From positions 1 through 52,422 of the forward strand of contig NZ_LDIG01000298.1 of the NCBI RefSeq assembly GCF_015845845.1: DNA of 52,422 nucleotides, read 5' to 3'. Both the position numbers and the translations under genes were made by a program. The stretch is from Paenibacillus dendritiformis (GTDB lineage Bacteria > Bacillota > Bacilli > Paenibacillales > Paenibacillaceae). Below, piece after piece: positions 42,111-50,585 of the stretch. The notes beneath the pieces are model-generated. The model did no database searches. It was not told the origin of the DNA and saw only the letters and a list, made by a program, of their open reading frames with translations. Every line of letters begins with the position of its first letter. The stretch's first letter is position 1.

Positions 42111-42746
42111 ATGATTCAAGGAAAAGAGCTCGGCGTACATACGAATAAAGGCAGATTGCGTGCGAGACTGCTGTCTCTTGCGGGAACGCTGCTGTTCGCA
42201 GGCCTGCTCTGGCTCGCTTATACGCAGTGGAAGATTGCGTCGGTGCCTGAAGCGGCGCCGTCGGTCCGCACAGAGATCGGCATCGTGCTGGGGGCCTCGC
42301 TCTGGGGAGACGAACCGAGTCCGGGCTTGCGGGAACGGCTGAACAAAGCGCTCGAGCTGTACAAGGAGGGGCGGTTCGATTATATTATCGTGTCCGGGGG
42401 ACTGGATCGCCCGGATGTGAACTTCACGGAAGCCGAAGGCATGGCCAACTACTTGATCGATCACGGAGTAAGCGAGGATCGGATCCTGCTGGAAGGCGAA
42501 TCGACGAGCACGCTGGAAAATCTCCGCTTCAGCCAGCGCATGATGAAGGAGCGAGGCTGGACGTCGGCCACGATCGTAACCCATGATTTCCATGGCATGC
42601 GCGCATTGGAGATCGCGCAGGCGCTCCGCTATGAGCAGCCGCAGGTCGTGACCGTCAGCAGCGAGGTGCTGTCCCCGCTATGGCATCGGGGCCGCGAATC
42701 GCTGGCGTATACGAAATGGAAATGGGACGAGTTGTGGATTCCGTAA
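42111..42746 (+). CDS. YdcF/SanA-family protein (DUF218)
   Basis: A 211-residue membrane-anchored protein: basic N-terminus, one membrane helix (about residues 20-40), then the DUF218 domain with IGIVLGASLWGDEPSPGLRERLNKALELY, IIVSGGLDRPDVNFTEAEGMANYL, ILLEGESTSTLENL and THDFHGMRALEIA. The domain binds a nucleotide or sugar-like ligand in structures; SanA of Gram-negatives supports the envelope barrier to vancomycin. It follows the penicillin-binding protein, in keeping with an envelope role, but a terminator separates them. GGGAGGAG lies before the ATG. Confidence 0.85.
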   Translation: MIQGKELGVHTNKGRLRARLLSLAGTLLFAGLLWLAYTQWKIASVPEAAPSVRTEIGIVLGASLWGDEPSPGLRERLNKALELYKEGRFDYIIVSGGLDRPDVNFTEAEGMANYLIDHGVSEDRILLEGESTSTLENLRFSQRMMKERGWTSATIVTHDFHGMRALEIAQALRYEQPQVVTVSSEVLSPLWHRGRESLAYTKWKWDELWIP

Positions 42747-42847
42747 ACTTCTAATAACCTGTTCGACGCTAGAATATATTGAACATCATAGACGATTCTG
42801 CCTCGGGATGGCAGGATCGGGAGTTGAACGTCGAAAGGGTGACGCAT

Positions 42848-43831
42848 ATGAACGTACGACTCAAAGCGGCCGGCTCGAATACAGAAGCAAGACCTTCGCG
42901 TCAAATTAATGTCGTCATCCGCCCGGTGGAGACACCGGCCGAGTCCGCGGCTCAGCAGGAGCAGGCCCGGACGGCCGGTCAGGATAAGTCGGCCATGCCG
43001 GCGGAAGGGCCTTTTGCCGATATCCGCAAGGAGCTGGACCGGCTCGTCGGTCTGGAGCATATGAAGGAAATCGCGTTTGAGCTCTATGCTATCCTGCAAA
43101 TGAATCGCCGCCGCCAGGAAGCGGGCCTCACGTGCCAGCCGCATGTGTATCATATGATTTTCAAAGGAAACCCGGGAACGGGGAAGACGACGGTCGCCCG
43201 GATCATGGCGAAAATGTTCCAGCAGCTTGGATTGCTGAGCAAAGGTCATCTGCTTGAGGTAGAGCGCGCGGATCTCGTCGGGGAATATATTGGGCATACC
43301 GCGCAAAAGACGCGTGAGCTGATCAAGAAGGCGATGGGCGGCGTCTTGTTCATTGACGAAGCGTACAGCCTGGCCCGCGGCGGGGAAAAAGATTTCGGCA
43401 AGGAAGCGGTGGATACACTAGTTAAGGCGATGGAAGATCAGAAGAACCAGTTTGTTCTGATCTTGGCAGGCTATTCGGAAGAAATGGACTGGTTGATGCA
43501 GACCAACTCCGGGCTGCCCTCCCGTTTTCCGATTCAAGTCGAGTTCCCCGATTATACGGTCGATCAACTGCTGCTGATTGCGGAACAGATTGCCAAGGAG
43601 CAGGATTATGTGCTGATGCCGCAATCGCTCTCGCAGCTGAAGAACGTCATTCTGGATGAGAAGATACTGTCCGCCAACTTGTTCAGCAATGCGCGCTTCG
43701 TGCGCAATGTCATGGAGAAGGCGATGCGGAATCAAGCGGTGCGCTTGCTCCAGAACTATCCGGAGCAGTCGCCGGGCAAGCTGGAGCTGATGACGCTGCG
43801 GCCGGAAGATTTAAAATGGGAGCGCAAATGA
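42848..43831 (+). CDS. spoVK: Stage V sporulation protein K, AAA ATPase
   Basis: A 327-residue CbbX-type AAA protein with Walker A GNPGTGKTT (107-115), Walker B VLFIDEAYSL (D170, E171), sensor and arginine-finger region SRFPIQVEFPDYT. A variable N-terminal lead of about 55 residues precedes the AAA domain. SpoVK acts late in B. subtilis sporulation in the mother cell; the client is unknown. ATG at 42848 follows GAAAGGGTGA; the open frame starts at 42779 but without a site. Its place before hflX matches the order spoVK-ynbA-ynbB-glnRA of Bacillus subtilis. Confidence 0.9.
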   Translation: MNVRLKAAGSNTEARPSRQINVVIRPVETPAESAAQQEQARTAGQDKSAMPAEGPFADIRKELDRLVGLEHMKEIAFELYAILQMNRRRQEAGLTCQPHVYHMIFKGNPGTGKTTVARIMAKMFQQLGLLSKGHLLEVERADLVGEYIGHTAQKTRELIKKAMGGVLFIDEAYSLARGGEKDFGKEAVDTLVKAMEDQKNQFVLILAGYSEEMDWLMQTNSGLPSRFPIQVEFPDYTVDQLLLIAEQIAKEQDYVLMPQSLSQLKNVILDEKILSANLFSNARFVRNVMEKAMRNQAVRLLQNYPEQSPGKLELMTLRPEDLKWERK

Positions 43832-43887
43832 GGTATACTGGGTACAGAATCGGATGGCCGGCCATTATCAGATGAAGGAGACCTTCA

Positions 43888-43911
43888 ATGCATGCGAAGA
43901 ACGTTCTATGA
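43888..43911 (+). other. 7-codon mini-ORF overlapping the hflX start
   Basis: AAGGAG (43875-43880) sits 7 bases before an ATG at 43888 that opens a frame MHAKNVL and a TGA at 43909-43911. The hflX ATG lies at 43892 in the next frame, 11 bases from the same site. It may be a leader that couples or modulates hflX translation, or a chance overlap. Confidence 0.3.
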
Positions 43912-45175
43912 GACATCCACGGATATTCAGGACCGGGCGGTTCTCGTGACCCTTATCACGGAGGAAGCCCGGCGAAGCCGGCTCCGTCCGGAAGATTCCT
44001 TGCAAGAATTGGTGCAGCTCGCGGAGACGGCCGGCGTTGCCGTGCTGTCGGTCATGATGCAGCAGCGGGAGAGCGCCGATCCGAAATGGTTCATCGGCAA
44101 AGGCAAGGTTGCCGAACTTCGAGCGGTCATCGCGGAGCTTGACGCGACGACCGCCATCTTCGATCAGGAGCTGTCCGGCGCCCAGGTGCGGAATCTGGAA
44201 GAAGCGCTTGATGTGAAAATTATTGACCGGACGCAGTTGATTCTGGATATATTTGCGCAGCGCGCGAAGACGAGAGAGGGGATTATTCAAGTTGAGCTTG
44301 CACAGCTATCTTACCTGCTGCCGCGGTTGTCGGGGCATGGCCGCAATTTGTCCCGGTTAGGGGGCGGCATTGGAACGCGCGGGCCGGGGGAGACGAAGCT
44401 GGAGACCGATCGGCGCCATATCCGGCGGCGAATTTCCGATCTGAAGCGCCAGCTCGAAGAGGTGGTCCGGCACCGCGGCGTCTACCGCGAGCGCCGCAAG
44501 AAGAGCGGCGCGATTCAGGTGGCGCTCGTCGGTTATACGAACGCGGGCAAGTCGACGCTGCTCCGCCAACTGACGGAAGCGGATGTCTATGTGGAGAACC
44601 AGTTGTTCGCCACGCTGGATCCGACCTCCCGGCAGTGGGAGCTGCCGAACGGCAAGTCGACGATTTTGACGGATACGGTCGGGTTCATTCAGCATTTGCC
44701 GCATGAGCTTGTCGCTTCGTTCCGCGCGACGCTCGAGGAAGTGAATGAGGCGGACCTCATTCTGCATGTCGTCGATGCCTCTTCTCTCATGCGGGAAGAG
44801 CAGATACGGGTCGTCGACGATATTTTGCAGCAACTGGGCGCCGGGGCGAAGCCGCAGATTGTGCTGTATAATAAGAAGGATATGTGCACCGAGGAGCAGC
44901 GCCACATGCTGCCTTTGGATGAGAATCATTTTTTGATCAGCGCGTATGACGAAGCCGATCTTCAGCGGGTCCGCCTTGCCGTCCAGCAGCATCTGTCGGG
45001 CCGCACGGTGACCTATCGGTTGCCCGGCGCGCGCGGGGATCTGATCGCCCTGGCCCATCGCATCGGCGAAGTGCTGGATCAGGAAGCGGACGGCGAGGAT
45101 GTGCGGCTGACCGTTCGTCTAGATCGGGCAGAGGCAGAGCTCCATAGCTACAAGCTGGAGCCTTATCTATCATAA
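43892..45175 (+). CDS. hflX: GTPase HflX, ribosome-associated
   Basis: A 427-residue GTPase of the Obg-HflX group. The N-terminal HflX domain (1-180, GIIQVELAQLSYLLPRLSGHG and GGGIGTRGPGETKLE) and a coiled coil (DLKRQLEEV) precede the G domain with G1 GYTNAGKST (214-222), DTVGF, and NKKD. HflX splits stalled ribosomes after heat or antibiotic stress, and the closely related HflXr confers macrolide-lincosamide resistance in Listeria. ATG at 43892 is preceded by AAGGAG 11 bases away; a 7-codon mini-ORF overlaps it. Same order as in Bacillus: spoVK-hflX-ynbB-glnR. Confidence 0.94.
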   Translation: MRRTFYETSTDIQDRAVLVTLITEEARRSRLRPEDSLQELVQLAETAGVAVLSVMMQQRESADPKWFIGKGKVAELRAVIAELDATTAIFDQELSGAQVRNLEEALDVKIIDRTQLILDIFAQRAKTREGIIQVELAQLSYLLPRLSGHGRNLSRLGGGIGTRGPGETKLETDRRHIRRRISDLKRQLEEVVRHRGVYRERRKKSGAIQVALVGYTNAGKSTLLRQLTEADVYVENQLFATLDPTSRQWELPNGKSTILTDTVGFIQHLPHELVASFRATLEEVNEADLILHVVDASSLMREEQIRVVDDILQQLGAGAKPQIVLYNKKDMCTEEQRHMLPLDENHFLISAYDEADLQRVRLAVQQHLSGRTVTYRLPGARGDLIALAHRIGEVLDQEADGEDVRLTVRLDRAEAELHSYKLEPYLS

Positions 45176-45225
45176 GTACAACGGGAGCTTGTTGGGAAGT
45201 GCGTTGTCGAGAACAAGGGGAATCA

Positions 45226-45249
45226 ATGAAACATGCAGTTTACAGATGA
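45226..45249 (+). other. 7-codon mini-ORF overlapping the start of the aluminium-resistance gene
   Basis: AAGGGG (45215-45220) is followed after 5 bases by ATG at 45226, a frame MKHAVYR and TGA at 45247-45249. The real gene starts at 45233 in another frame, at 12 bases from the site. The architecture repeats that at hflX. Confidence 0.25.
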
Positions 45250-46492
45250 GATGATGAAGCTGGCAGAACGGGTAGAGGAGAAAATCAAGGATCGGGTTCG
45301 GGATATCGAGTCGATTGCGGAACAGAACCAGTGGAAGGTCATTCAGGCTTTTCAGCGGCATCAGGTCAGCGATTTTCATTTTGCCGGATCGACGGGGTAT
45401 GGCTACAATGATCGGGGCAGAGAAGTGCTGGACGAGGTCTATGCGGACGTATTCGGCGCGGAGGCGGCGCTGGTCCGGCCTCATTTCGTATCGGGGACGC
45501 ATACGATCGCGACTGCACTGTTCGCGGTGCTCCGCCCGGGCGATGAGCTGCTGTATATTACCGGAACGCCTTATGATACTTTGCACAAGGTGATTGGACA
45601 GGAAGGCGACGGCACCGGATCGCTTCGCGATTGGGGCATTCATTACGGCGAGGTGGAGCTGACGGATGAAGGCCGGGTCGATTGGGCGGAGGTCGAGCGG
45701 CGGATCTCGCCGCGCACGAAGGTGATCGGCATTCAGCGCTCGCGCGGCTACGCCTGGCGGACTTCGTTCCGCGTCGATGAGATCGCGGACATGGTTGCCC
45801 GGGTCAAGCGGCTTCTTCCGGATGCGATCGTATTCGTCGATAACTGCTACGGAGAATTTACGGAACGGTTGGAGCCGACGGAGGTTGGAGCGGATCTGAT
45901 TGCCGGCTCGCTCATCAAAAATCCGGGCGGCGGCATCGCCGAGACCGGAGGCTACATCGCCGGGAAGCAGCGCTTCGTGGAAGCGGCGGCGGCCCGTCTG
46001 GCCGCCCCGGGCATCGGCGGCGAAGTCGGGGCGATGCTCGGCATGACGCGTGCCATGTACCAGGGGCTGTTCCTTGCGCCGAGCATCGTGGGACAAGCCG
46101 TGCGCGGCAGCGTCTTCGCGGCGGCCATGTTCGAGGAGCTCGGATTCCAATCGTCCCCGCACTGGTCGGCGCCGCGTACGGATCTGATCCAGGCGATCCG
46201 GTTCGATTCCGCCGAGCATCTTATCGCCTTCGTGCAAGGCATCCAAAAGGCGTCCGCCGTCGACGCCCATGTCGTGCCGGTCCCATGGGATATGCCTGGC
46301 TATGAGCACCCGGTCATTATGGCGGCCGGCACCTTCATCCAAGGCGGGAGCCTGGAGCTGTCGGCGGATGCGCCGATACGGGATCCGTATACGGCGTACA
46401 TGCAGGGCGGCTTGACTTATGCCCATGCGAAGCTGGGAGCGATGACCGCATTGTCCGCCATGGTGGAGCGGGGACTGCTGAAGCTGTCCTGA
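45233..46492 (+). CDS. Aluminium-resistance/methionine gamma-lyase family PLP protein (YnbB type)
   Basis: A 419-residue PLP-dependent protein of fold type I. The PLP lysine is K229 in SLIKNPGGGIAETGGYI; other blocks are HQVSDFHFAGSTGYGYNDRGREVLDEVYADVF and SGTHTIATALFAVLRPGDELLYITG. Members are named aluminium-resistance proteins from early work, and resemble Cys/Met gamma-lyases, but the physiological reaction is unsettled. The N-terminus matches that of Bacillus YnbB, which supports the start at 45233 in spite of the distant ribosome site. Sits between hflX and glnR, as in Bacillus. Confidence 0.9.
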   Translation: MQFTDEMMKLAERVEEKIKDRVRDIESIAEQNQWKVIQAFQRHQVSDFHFAGSTGYGYNDRGREVLDEVYADVFGAEAALVRPHFVSGTHTIATALFAVLRPGDELLYITGTPYDTLHKVIGQEGDGTGSLRDWGIHYGEVELTDEGRVDWAEVERRISPRTKVIGIQRSRGYAWRTSFRVDEIADMVARVKRLLPDAIVFVDNCYGEFTERLEPTEVGADLIAGSLIKNPGGGIAETGGYIAGKQRFVEAAAARLAAPGIGGEVGAMLGMTRAMYQGLFLAPSIVGQAVRGSVFAAAMFEELGFQSSPHWSAPRTDLIQAIRFDSAEHLIAFVQGIQKASAVDAHVVPVPWDMPGYEHPVIMAAGTFIQGGSLELSADAPIRDPYTAYMQGGLTYAHAKLGAMTALSAMVERGLLKLS

Positions 46493-46498
46493 TTTTTC

Positions 46499-46548
46499 TG
46501 TCAGTTTTTCTGACATCCGTTGACACCTATTTGGACGGGAGATACAAT
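46499..46548 (+). promoter_or_regulatory. glnRA promoter with GlnR/TnrA box
   Basis: TGTCA-N7-TGACA (46499-46515) is an exact match to the GlnR/TnrA consensus TGTNAN7TNACA. TTGACA (46520-46525), 17-base spacer and TACAAT (46543-46548) make a strong sigma-A promoter just after it. This predicts repression of glnRA by GlnR when glutamine is plentiful. Confidence 0.85.
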
Positions 46549-46588
46549 GAAGGGAAGCAAGGGATCACCAGAGGAAGGTTGATGAGCG

Positions 46589-46999
46589 ATGGGGGATGAA
46601 ATTCGCAGAAATATGGCTTTGTTTCCAATCAGCATCGTAATGAAGCTGACGGATTTGACCGCAAGGCAGATCCGTTACTACGAGCAGCATGAATTGATTA
46701 TGCCTGCACGCACGTCCGGCAACCAGCGTCTATTTTCGTTCAATGACGTGGAACGGCTGCTGGAGATTAAGGCGCTTATTGAGAAGGGTGTGAACATCGC
46801 CGGGATCAAGCAAGTGCTGAATCCGGTCTCCAAGGAATCCCAGGAGGCGACCGTGCTAAGCGAAGATTCGGAAAGCAAACGCAAGGAACTGTCGGAGACT
46901 CAACTGCATCGAATGCTGAAGCAGCAGCTCATTTCCGGAAACAGACCAGGTCAAGTGTCATTGATTCAAGGTGAACTGTCTCGTTTCTTTACGAAGTGA
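46589..46999 (+). CDS. glnR: Transcriptional repressor GlnR (MerR family)
   Basis: A 136-residue MerR-type regulator: winged helix at about 12-80 with LTDLTARQIRYYEQHELIMPARTSGNQRLFSFNDVERLLEIK, then a C-terminal tail ending QVSLIQGELSRFFTK. In Bacillales this tail is autoinhibitory and is relieved when feedback-inhibited glutamine synthetase binds it. It represses glnRA, ureABC and related operons in nitrogen excess. An exact GlnR box lies in its own promoter, and glnA follows after 44 bases. Confidence 0.95.
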   Translation: MGDEIRRNMALFPISIVMKLTDLTARQIRYYEQHELIMPARTSGNQRLFSFNDVERLLEIKALIEKGVNIAGIKQVLNPVSKESQEATVLSEDSESKRKELSETQLHRMLKQQLISGNRPGQVSLIQGELSRFFTK

Positions 47000-47043
47000 T
47001 CACACCAATCTAATCCAGGTTCACAAGAAGGAGATGTTACCCT

Positions 47044-48372
47044 GTGGGTTACACCAGAGAAGACATTGTACGCATTGCGGAAGAACAAAATGTACGATTT
47101 ATCCGGCTTCAATTTACGGACTTGCTGGGGACCATCAAGAATGTGGAGATCCCGGTTAGCCAATTGAACAAGGCGCTGGACAACAAAATGATGTTTGACG
47201 GCTCTTCTATCGAAGGTTATGTGCGGATTGAAGAATCAGATATGTATCTGGTGCCTGATCTGGATACTTGGGTGGTATTCCCATGGGTAACGGAAGATCG
47301 TGTAGCGCGGTTGATTTGTGACGTATATACAACAGACGGAGTTCCGTTCGCCGGATGTCCGCGCGGTATCCTGAAGCGGGCGCTGAAGGAAGCGGAAGAA
47401 ATGGGCTATACGGCGATGAATGTCGGACCGGAGCCGGAGTTTTTCCTGTTCAAGACGGATGAGAAGGGCAACCCGACGATGGAGCTGAATGACCAGGGCG
47501 GCTATTTCGATTTGGCTCCTACGGATCTCGGGGAGAACTGCCGCCGCGAGATCGTATTGAAGCTGGAGGAAATGGGCTTTGAAATCGAAGCTTCCCACCA
47601 TGAAGTGGCGCCGGGGCAGCATGAAATTGATTTCAAATACGCGGACGCCATCAAGGCGGCCGACCAGATTCAGACCTTCAAGCTCGTCGTGAAGACGATC
47701 GCGCGCCAGCATGGCCTGCACGCCACCTTCATGGCGAAGCCGCTGTTCGGCGTGAACGGTTCCGGCATGCACTGCAACATTTCGCTGTTCCAGGGCAAGG
47801 AGAATGCATTCTACGATGAGAAGGATAAGCTGGGCTTGAGCGACGATGCGCGCCGCTTCATGGCCGGGGTGTTGAAGCATGCCCGCGGCTTCGCGGCCAT
47901 TACGAATCCGACGGTCAACTCCTACAAACGGCTTGTTCCGGGATACGAGGCTCCATGCTATGTCGCCTGGTCCGCGAGCAACCGCAGCCCGATGGTCCGC
48001 ATTCCGGCATCCCGCGGCCTCAGCACGCGCGTCGAAGTCCGCAACCCGGATCCGTCGGCGAACCCATATTTGGCGTTGGCCGCCATTCTGAAGGCCGGAT
48101 TGGACGGCATCAAGAAAAATTCCGCTCTGCCGGCGCCGACCGACCGGAACATCTATGTGATGACGGACGAAGAGCGCGAAGTGGAAGGCATCCCAAGCTT
48201 GCCATCGAGCCTCAAGGAAGCGCTGGAAGCCTTGCTTCGCGACGAGATCATTTGCGATGCGCTCGGCGAGCATGCGCTGCAGCACTTCATGGAGCTGAAG
48301 GAAATCGAGTGGGATATGTATCGGACACAGGTTCATCAGTGGGAACGCGATCAATATATGACATTATATTAA
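47044..48372 (+). CDS. glnA: Glutamine synthetase, type I-alpha
   Basis: Joins ammonia and glutamate with ATP to glutamine. The 442-residue length, lacking the adenylylation insertion, marks the GSI-alpha type found in Bacillales. Blocks [27 protein letters not shown], the metal ligand region [11 protein letters not shown], and [32 protein letters not shown] are intact. Starts with GTG at 47044 with AAGGAG ten bases upstream. In this group the feedback-inhibited enzyme also controls GlnR and TnrA. Terminator follows. Confidence 0.97.
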   Translation: MGYTREDIVRIAEEQNVRFIRLQFTDLLGTIKNVEIPVSQLNKALDNKMMFDGSSIEGYVRIEESDMYLVPDLDTWVVFPWVTEDRVARLICDVYTTDGVPFAGCPRGILKRALKEAEEMGYTAMNVGPEPEFFLFKTDEKGNPTMELNDQGGYFDLAPTDLGENCRREIVLKLEEMGFEIEASHHEVAPGQHEIDFKYADAIKAADQIQTFKLVVKTIARQHGLHATFMAKPLFGVNGSGMHCNISLFQGKENAFYDEKDKLGLSDDARRFMAGVLKHARGFAAITNPTVNSYKRLVPGYEAPCYVAWSASNRSPMVRIPASRGLSTRVEVRNPDPSANPYLALAAILKAGLDGIKKNSALPAPTDRNIYVMTDEEREVEGIPSLPSSLKEALEALLRDEIICDALGEHALQHFMELKEIEWDMYRTQVHQWERDQYMTLY

Positions 48373-48379
48373 TTATTTC

Positions 48380-48414
48380 ATCCCTAGAGCCGCAAGGCTT
48401 CTGGGGATTTTTAT
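48380..48414 (+). terminator. Rho-independent terminator of glnRA
   Basis: ATCCCTAGAGCC pairs imperfectly (wobbles, one bulge) with GGCTTCTGGGGAT around loop GCAA, followed by TTTTTATT. Confidence 0.75.
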
Positions 48415-48783
48415 TGTGGGGGCATGAAGAGGATGATAGCGGCGTTAGGGTCGATGCCCACAAAACGCCCCCAAAAATAATGAAACTAAGGGCCGCAGGA
48501 AGTCTCTCTTTGCATCCAGTGGGGAAGGAGAGAACGGTGTGAGTGGAAACCTGCTGGGAAGGCCTGATGGGAATTCATTAGTATGATGCCGCCGCAGCAA
48601 TACAAGCAGAGGATATATTGCGGGGCAAGAATGATAAGATGAGAGGACTTACGATCGGCGTAAAATCCGGCGGCAGCAAATACGAAGGTTGACTTTTTAT
48701 GCCGATGCATGGCCCGCATGAAGGGAAGATGGATCTATATCTGTATGCGATGTCAGACATTAATATACTGCGTTTGGGAAGAG
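48415..48783. other. Gene-free interval between glnA and lipoprotein terminators
   Basis: No convincing ORF on either strand. Local structure: TCTCTCTTT (48509 area) can pair with AAGGAGAGA (48525 area); a diverged repeat of about 16 bases recurs (GCCGCAGCAATAC near 48590, GGCGGCAGCAAATACG near 48670); GGCGTT/AACGCC pair near 48443-48470. The GGAGAGAACGGTGTGAGTGG run near 48527 recalls parts of T-box leaders, but no T-box AGGGTGGNACCGCG follows. Could hold an unrecognised small RNA. Confidence 0.4.
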
Positions 48784-48809
48784 ATAAGCCCCGGAGTGTT
48801 CCGGGGCTT
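48784..48809 (-). terminator. Hairpin after the lipoprotein gene
   Basis: TAAGCCCCGGA and TCCGGGGCTTA (11 bp, perfect) around a 4-base loop, 6 bases past the stop of the minus-strand lipoprotein gene. The tail TCTCTTCC is only partly T-rich. Confidence 0.65.
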
Positions 48810-48814
48810 AGCGG

Positions 48815-49261
48815 TTACTTCAAGGCTTCTGTTTTAAATTTGGCGCGCATTTCATCGTAACCTGCCTTGACATCTCCTTCGCCGTCAGGGGTAAATCCGA
48901 AGGCGATTTTCCCTTCCATAACCAGCACGATGATTTCTTTTTCTTTCCCGTCAACGGTTCCTCGTGCCAGTACGAGTGTTCCTTTCTTTCCGGCTTCCTC
49001 GTAATCACTTGACTCCATAACTTTCGGATCTTTGTACATCTTGCTCTCGTCGGTCACATTATTTTGCCCTAATGCAAATAGAGGCTTGATGTCCGGATGA
49101 ACCTTTTCTTCGACAAACTTCTTCTTGGCATCCACATCGGTTCCATTCACGAACGTATTGAGATAGTCGAGGACCAGCCCGTCATCTTTTGACTGTCCCC
49201 CGCCCCCGCAGCCTACCAAGACCAACAAACACACCAAGAATAATGCACTTAATTTCTTCAA
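48815..49261 (-). CDS. Small putative lipoprotein
   Basis: A 148-residue protein with a lipoprotein signal peptide (lipobox LVGC, lipidated Cys18). The start is TTG at 49261, with AAAGGGG seven bases upstream. The mature part is charged, with a helix region (YLNTFVNGTDVDAKKKFVEEKV) and four or five predicted strands (GTLVLARGTVDGKEKEIIVLVMEGKIAFGF), resembling in outline the DUF4878/NTF2-like lipoproteins, but I do not assign a family. It is followed by a hairpin and stands alone at the border of the AT-richer island. Confidence 0.65.
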   Translation of the reverse strand: MKKLSALFLVCLLVLVGCGGGGQSKDDGLVLDYLNTFVNGTDVDAKKKFVEEKVHPDIKPLFALGQNNVTDESKMYKDPKVMESSDYEEAGKKGTLVLARGTVDGKEKEIIVLVMEGKIAFGFTPDGEGDVKAGYDEMRAKFKTEALK

Positions 49262-49332
49262 AATTCCGCCCCTTTCGCCTTAATTATATGACCGTATGCT
49301 CGTATATGCTATACCTTAAATTAGCCGAAATT

Positions 49333-49356
49333 AAGAAACCCCGGATTCCTCCGAGG
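49333..49356 (-). terminator. Candidate minus-strand terminator
   Basis: On the minus strand CCTCGG (49356-49351) and CCGGGG (49344-49339) pair with wobbles around a 6-base loop; TTTCTT follows. It could end the O-methyltransferase operon. Confidence 0.4.
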
Positions 49357-49387
49357 CTCGTGTCAATATATCGCTTGTAGTACGATT

Positions 49388-49555
49388 TTATGCGGTTTTT
49401 TTGGGGCTGCGATGCCAACCATAACCGCGAGGCAATTGTTTACGTTCCTTTTTAGGGTCTCCTATTACAATTGACTGGGGTGCGCCACGGCCTTTCAGAC
49501 TGGTGACAGTCGGGATTTTTGTATTGAGTTCTGTGCATAACTTTCCGCTATCTTT
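49388..49555 (-). pseudogene. Open frame continuing directly after the O-methyltransferase stop
   Basis: In the same frame as the O-methyltransferase, the 55 codons after its TGA (49558-49556) stay open to a TAA at 49390-49388. The peptide is protein-like and basic (GRGAPQSIVIGDPKKER, LPRGYGWHRSPKK) but has no ATG, GTG or TTG start. It may be a remnant of another gene's 3' end. I do not recognise it. Confidence 0.3.
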
Positions 49556-50194
49556 TCATTTCCTTACTTTTGCAACGGTCAGTCCATCGCCTAGTGGAAT
49601 TAGCAGCGAGTCTAATTGAGGATGATGGGATACGGTTTCATTGAATTTCTTCATCAATTCAGTATAACGCTTCGGTTTCGCGTCCTGATCCGCTACACTG
49701 CCGCCTGCCAGTACATTATCAGCCACGATTACAGCGCCCGGTTCAGCGAGTTTAATGCAATAGTTCAAGTAAGGATCATAATTTTCCTTGTCAGCATCAA
49801 TAAAGAAAAAGTCAAACCGTTTATTCTCGGCAACTAATTTTTCTAGACTTTGCAAAGCGGGTCCGGTAAGATAGGTGACTTGATTGCCAAAGCCTGCTTT
49901 AGCAAGATTATTGTATGCTAATTTTGCGTAACTCTCCTCTAATTCGAGGGAAGTTAATTTTCCTTCTCCATCGAAGCCTCTCGCTAGACAAATTCCGCTA
50001 TAGCCGCCCAAAGCCCCTATTTCCAGCACATTTTTAGCCCCTGAAATGGAAACAAGCATCGTTAGGAGTTTTCCGGAGGAAGGAGATACCGAAATGGAGG
50101 GCATTCCGTTTTCCCGTATTGATGAAATAACTTCTTCCAAAAGATCATCTTGGTTACGAAATACGGAATCGATATAACTGTTAATTTGTTTCAT
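49556..50194 (-). CDS. Class I SAM-dependent O-methyltransferase
   Basis: A 212-residue enzyme of the caffeoyl-CoA/catechol O-methyltransferase type (YrrM-like). Motif I VLEIGALGGYSGICLARG, strand 2 LTSLELEESYAKLA, and FDFFFIDADKENYDPYLNYCIKL with the metal-binding Asp residues are visible, followed by VADNVLAGG. Methylates a hydroxyl on a small molecule, probably with Mg; the acceptor is unknown. ATG at 50194 follows AAAGGA; it overlaps the end of the His-rich protein gene by 14 bases, so the two are translationally coupled. Codon use here is visibly more AT-rich than in the core genes. Confidence 0.87.
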   Translation of the reverse strand: MKQINSYIDSVFRNQDDLLEEVISSIRENGMPSISVSPSSGKLLTMLVSISGAKNVLEIGALGGYSGICLARGFDGEGKLTSLELEESYAKLAYNNLAKAGFGNQVTYLTGPALQSLEKLVAENKRFDFFFIDADKENYDPYLNYCIKLAEPGAVIVADNVLAGGSVADQDAKPKRYTELMKKFNETVSHHPQLDSLLIPLGDGLTVAKVRK

Positions 50195-50570
50195 CACATT
50201 CCCGTCCTTTCTCAGCATCAGGTTTAGAATCTTTGCCTGCCGGGAGAAAAGTTTCTGTTTCTCCACTGTTTGTCTTGGACACTTCCACTGCTTCACTTAT
50301 GTGTATTTCAAATAATTGAATAAATTCGTTAATGACCATATCAATGGCTTTTAATTCACCGACTAGAATTGGATGAATCGATTCAAACTCCGGTTGATCC
50401 AACTGTTGTTTAAGGGTGGAACGCTTAAGATTCAACATTTCTAAAAATGCAATGGCCCGCCCTCGACGAAATGTTTTCGGGCCTCGTTGATGTGAACCAT
50501 CTTTTCCTTTGTAACGTTCACCATGATGATGTCTGTCTTTCTTAAAGTCCTTAAGTCCGTCATTTCGCAT
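50181..50570 (-). CDS. His-rich small protein of unknown function
   Basis: A 129-residue protein starting at ATG 50570 with GTGGAGGT six bases upstream. The N-terminal 35 residues are strongly basic with a HHH run (DRHHHGERYKGKDGSHQRG); the middle (about 36-95) is helical, GRAIAFLEMLNLKRSTLKQQ and ELKAIDMVINEFIQLFEIH; the tail is acidic. The basic, His-rich start could bind nucleic acid or metal, but no known domain is recognised. Coupled to the O-methyltransferase gene. Its promoter is covered by two GTATAC palindromes, so the operon is probably tightly repressed until a signal is met. Confidence 0.7.
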   Translation of the reverse strand: MRNDGLKDFKKDRHHHGERYKGKDGSHQRGPKTFRRGRAIAFLEMLNLKRSTLKQQLDQPEFESIHPILVGELKAIDMVINEFIQLFEIHISEAVEVSKTNSGETETFLPAGKDSKPDAEKGRECDETN

Positions 50571-50585
50571 TATATAACCTCCACT

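Noticed and set aside
48500-48600. T-box or cobalamin riboswitch
   Set aside because: Only scattered similarity to stem I; neither the T-box sequence nor the B12 box is present, and no fitting gene lies downstream on the plus strand.
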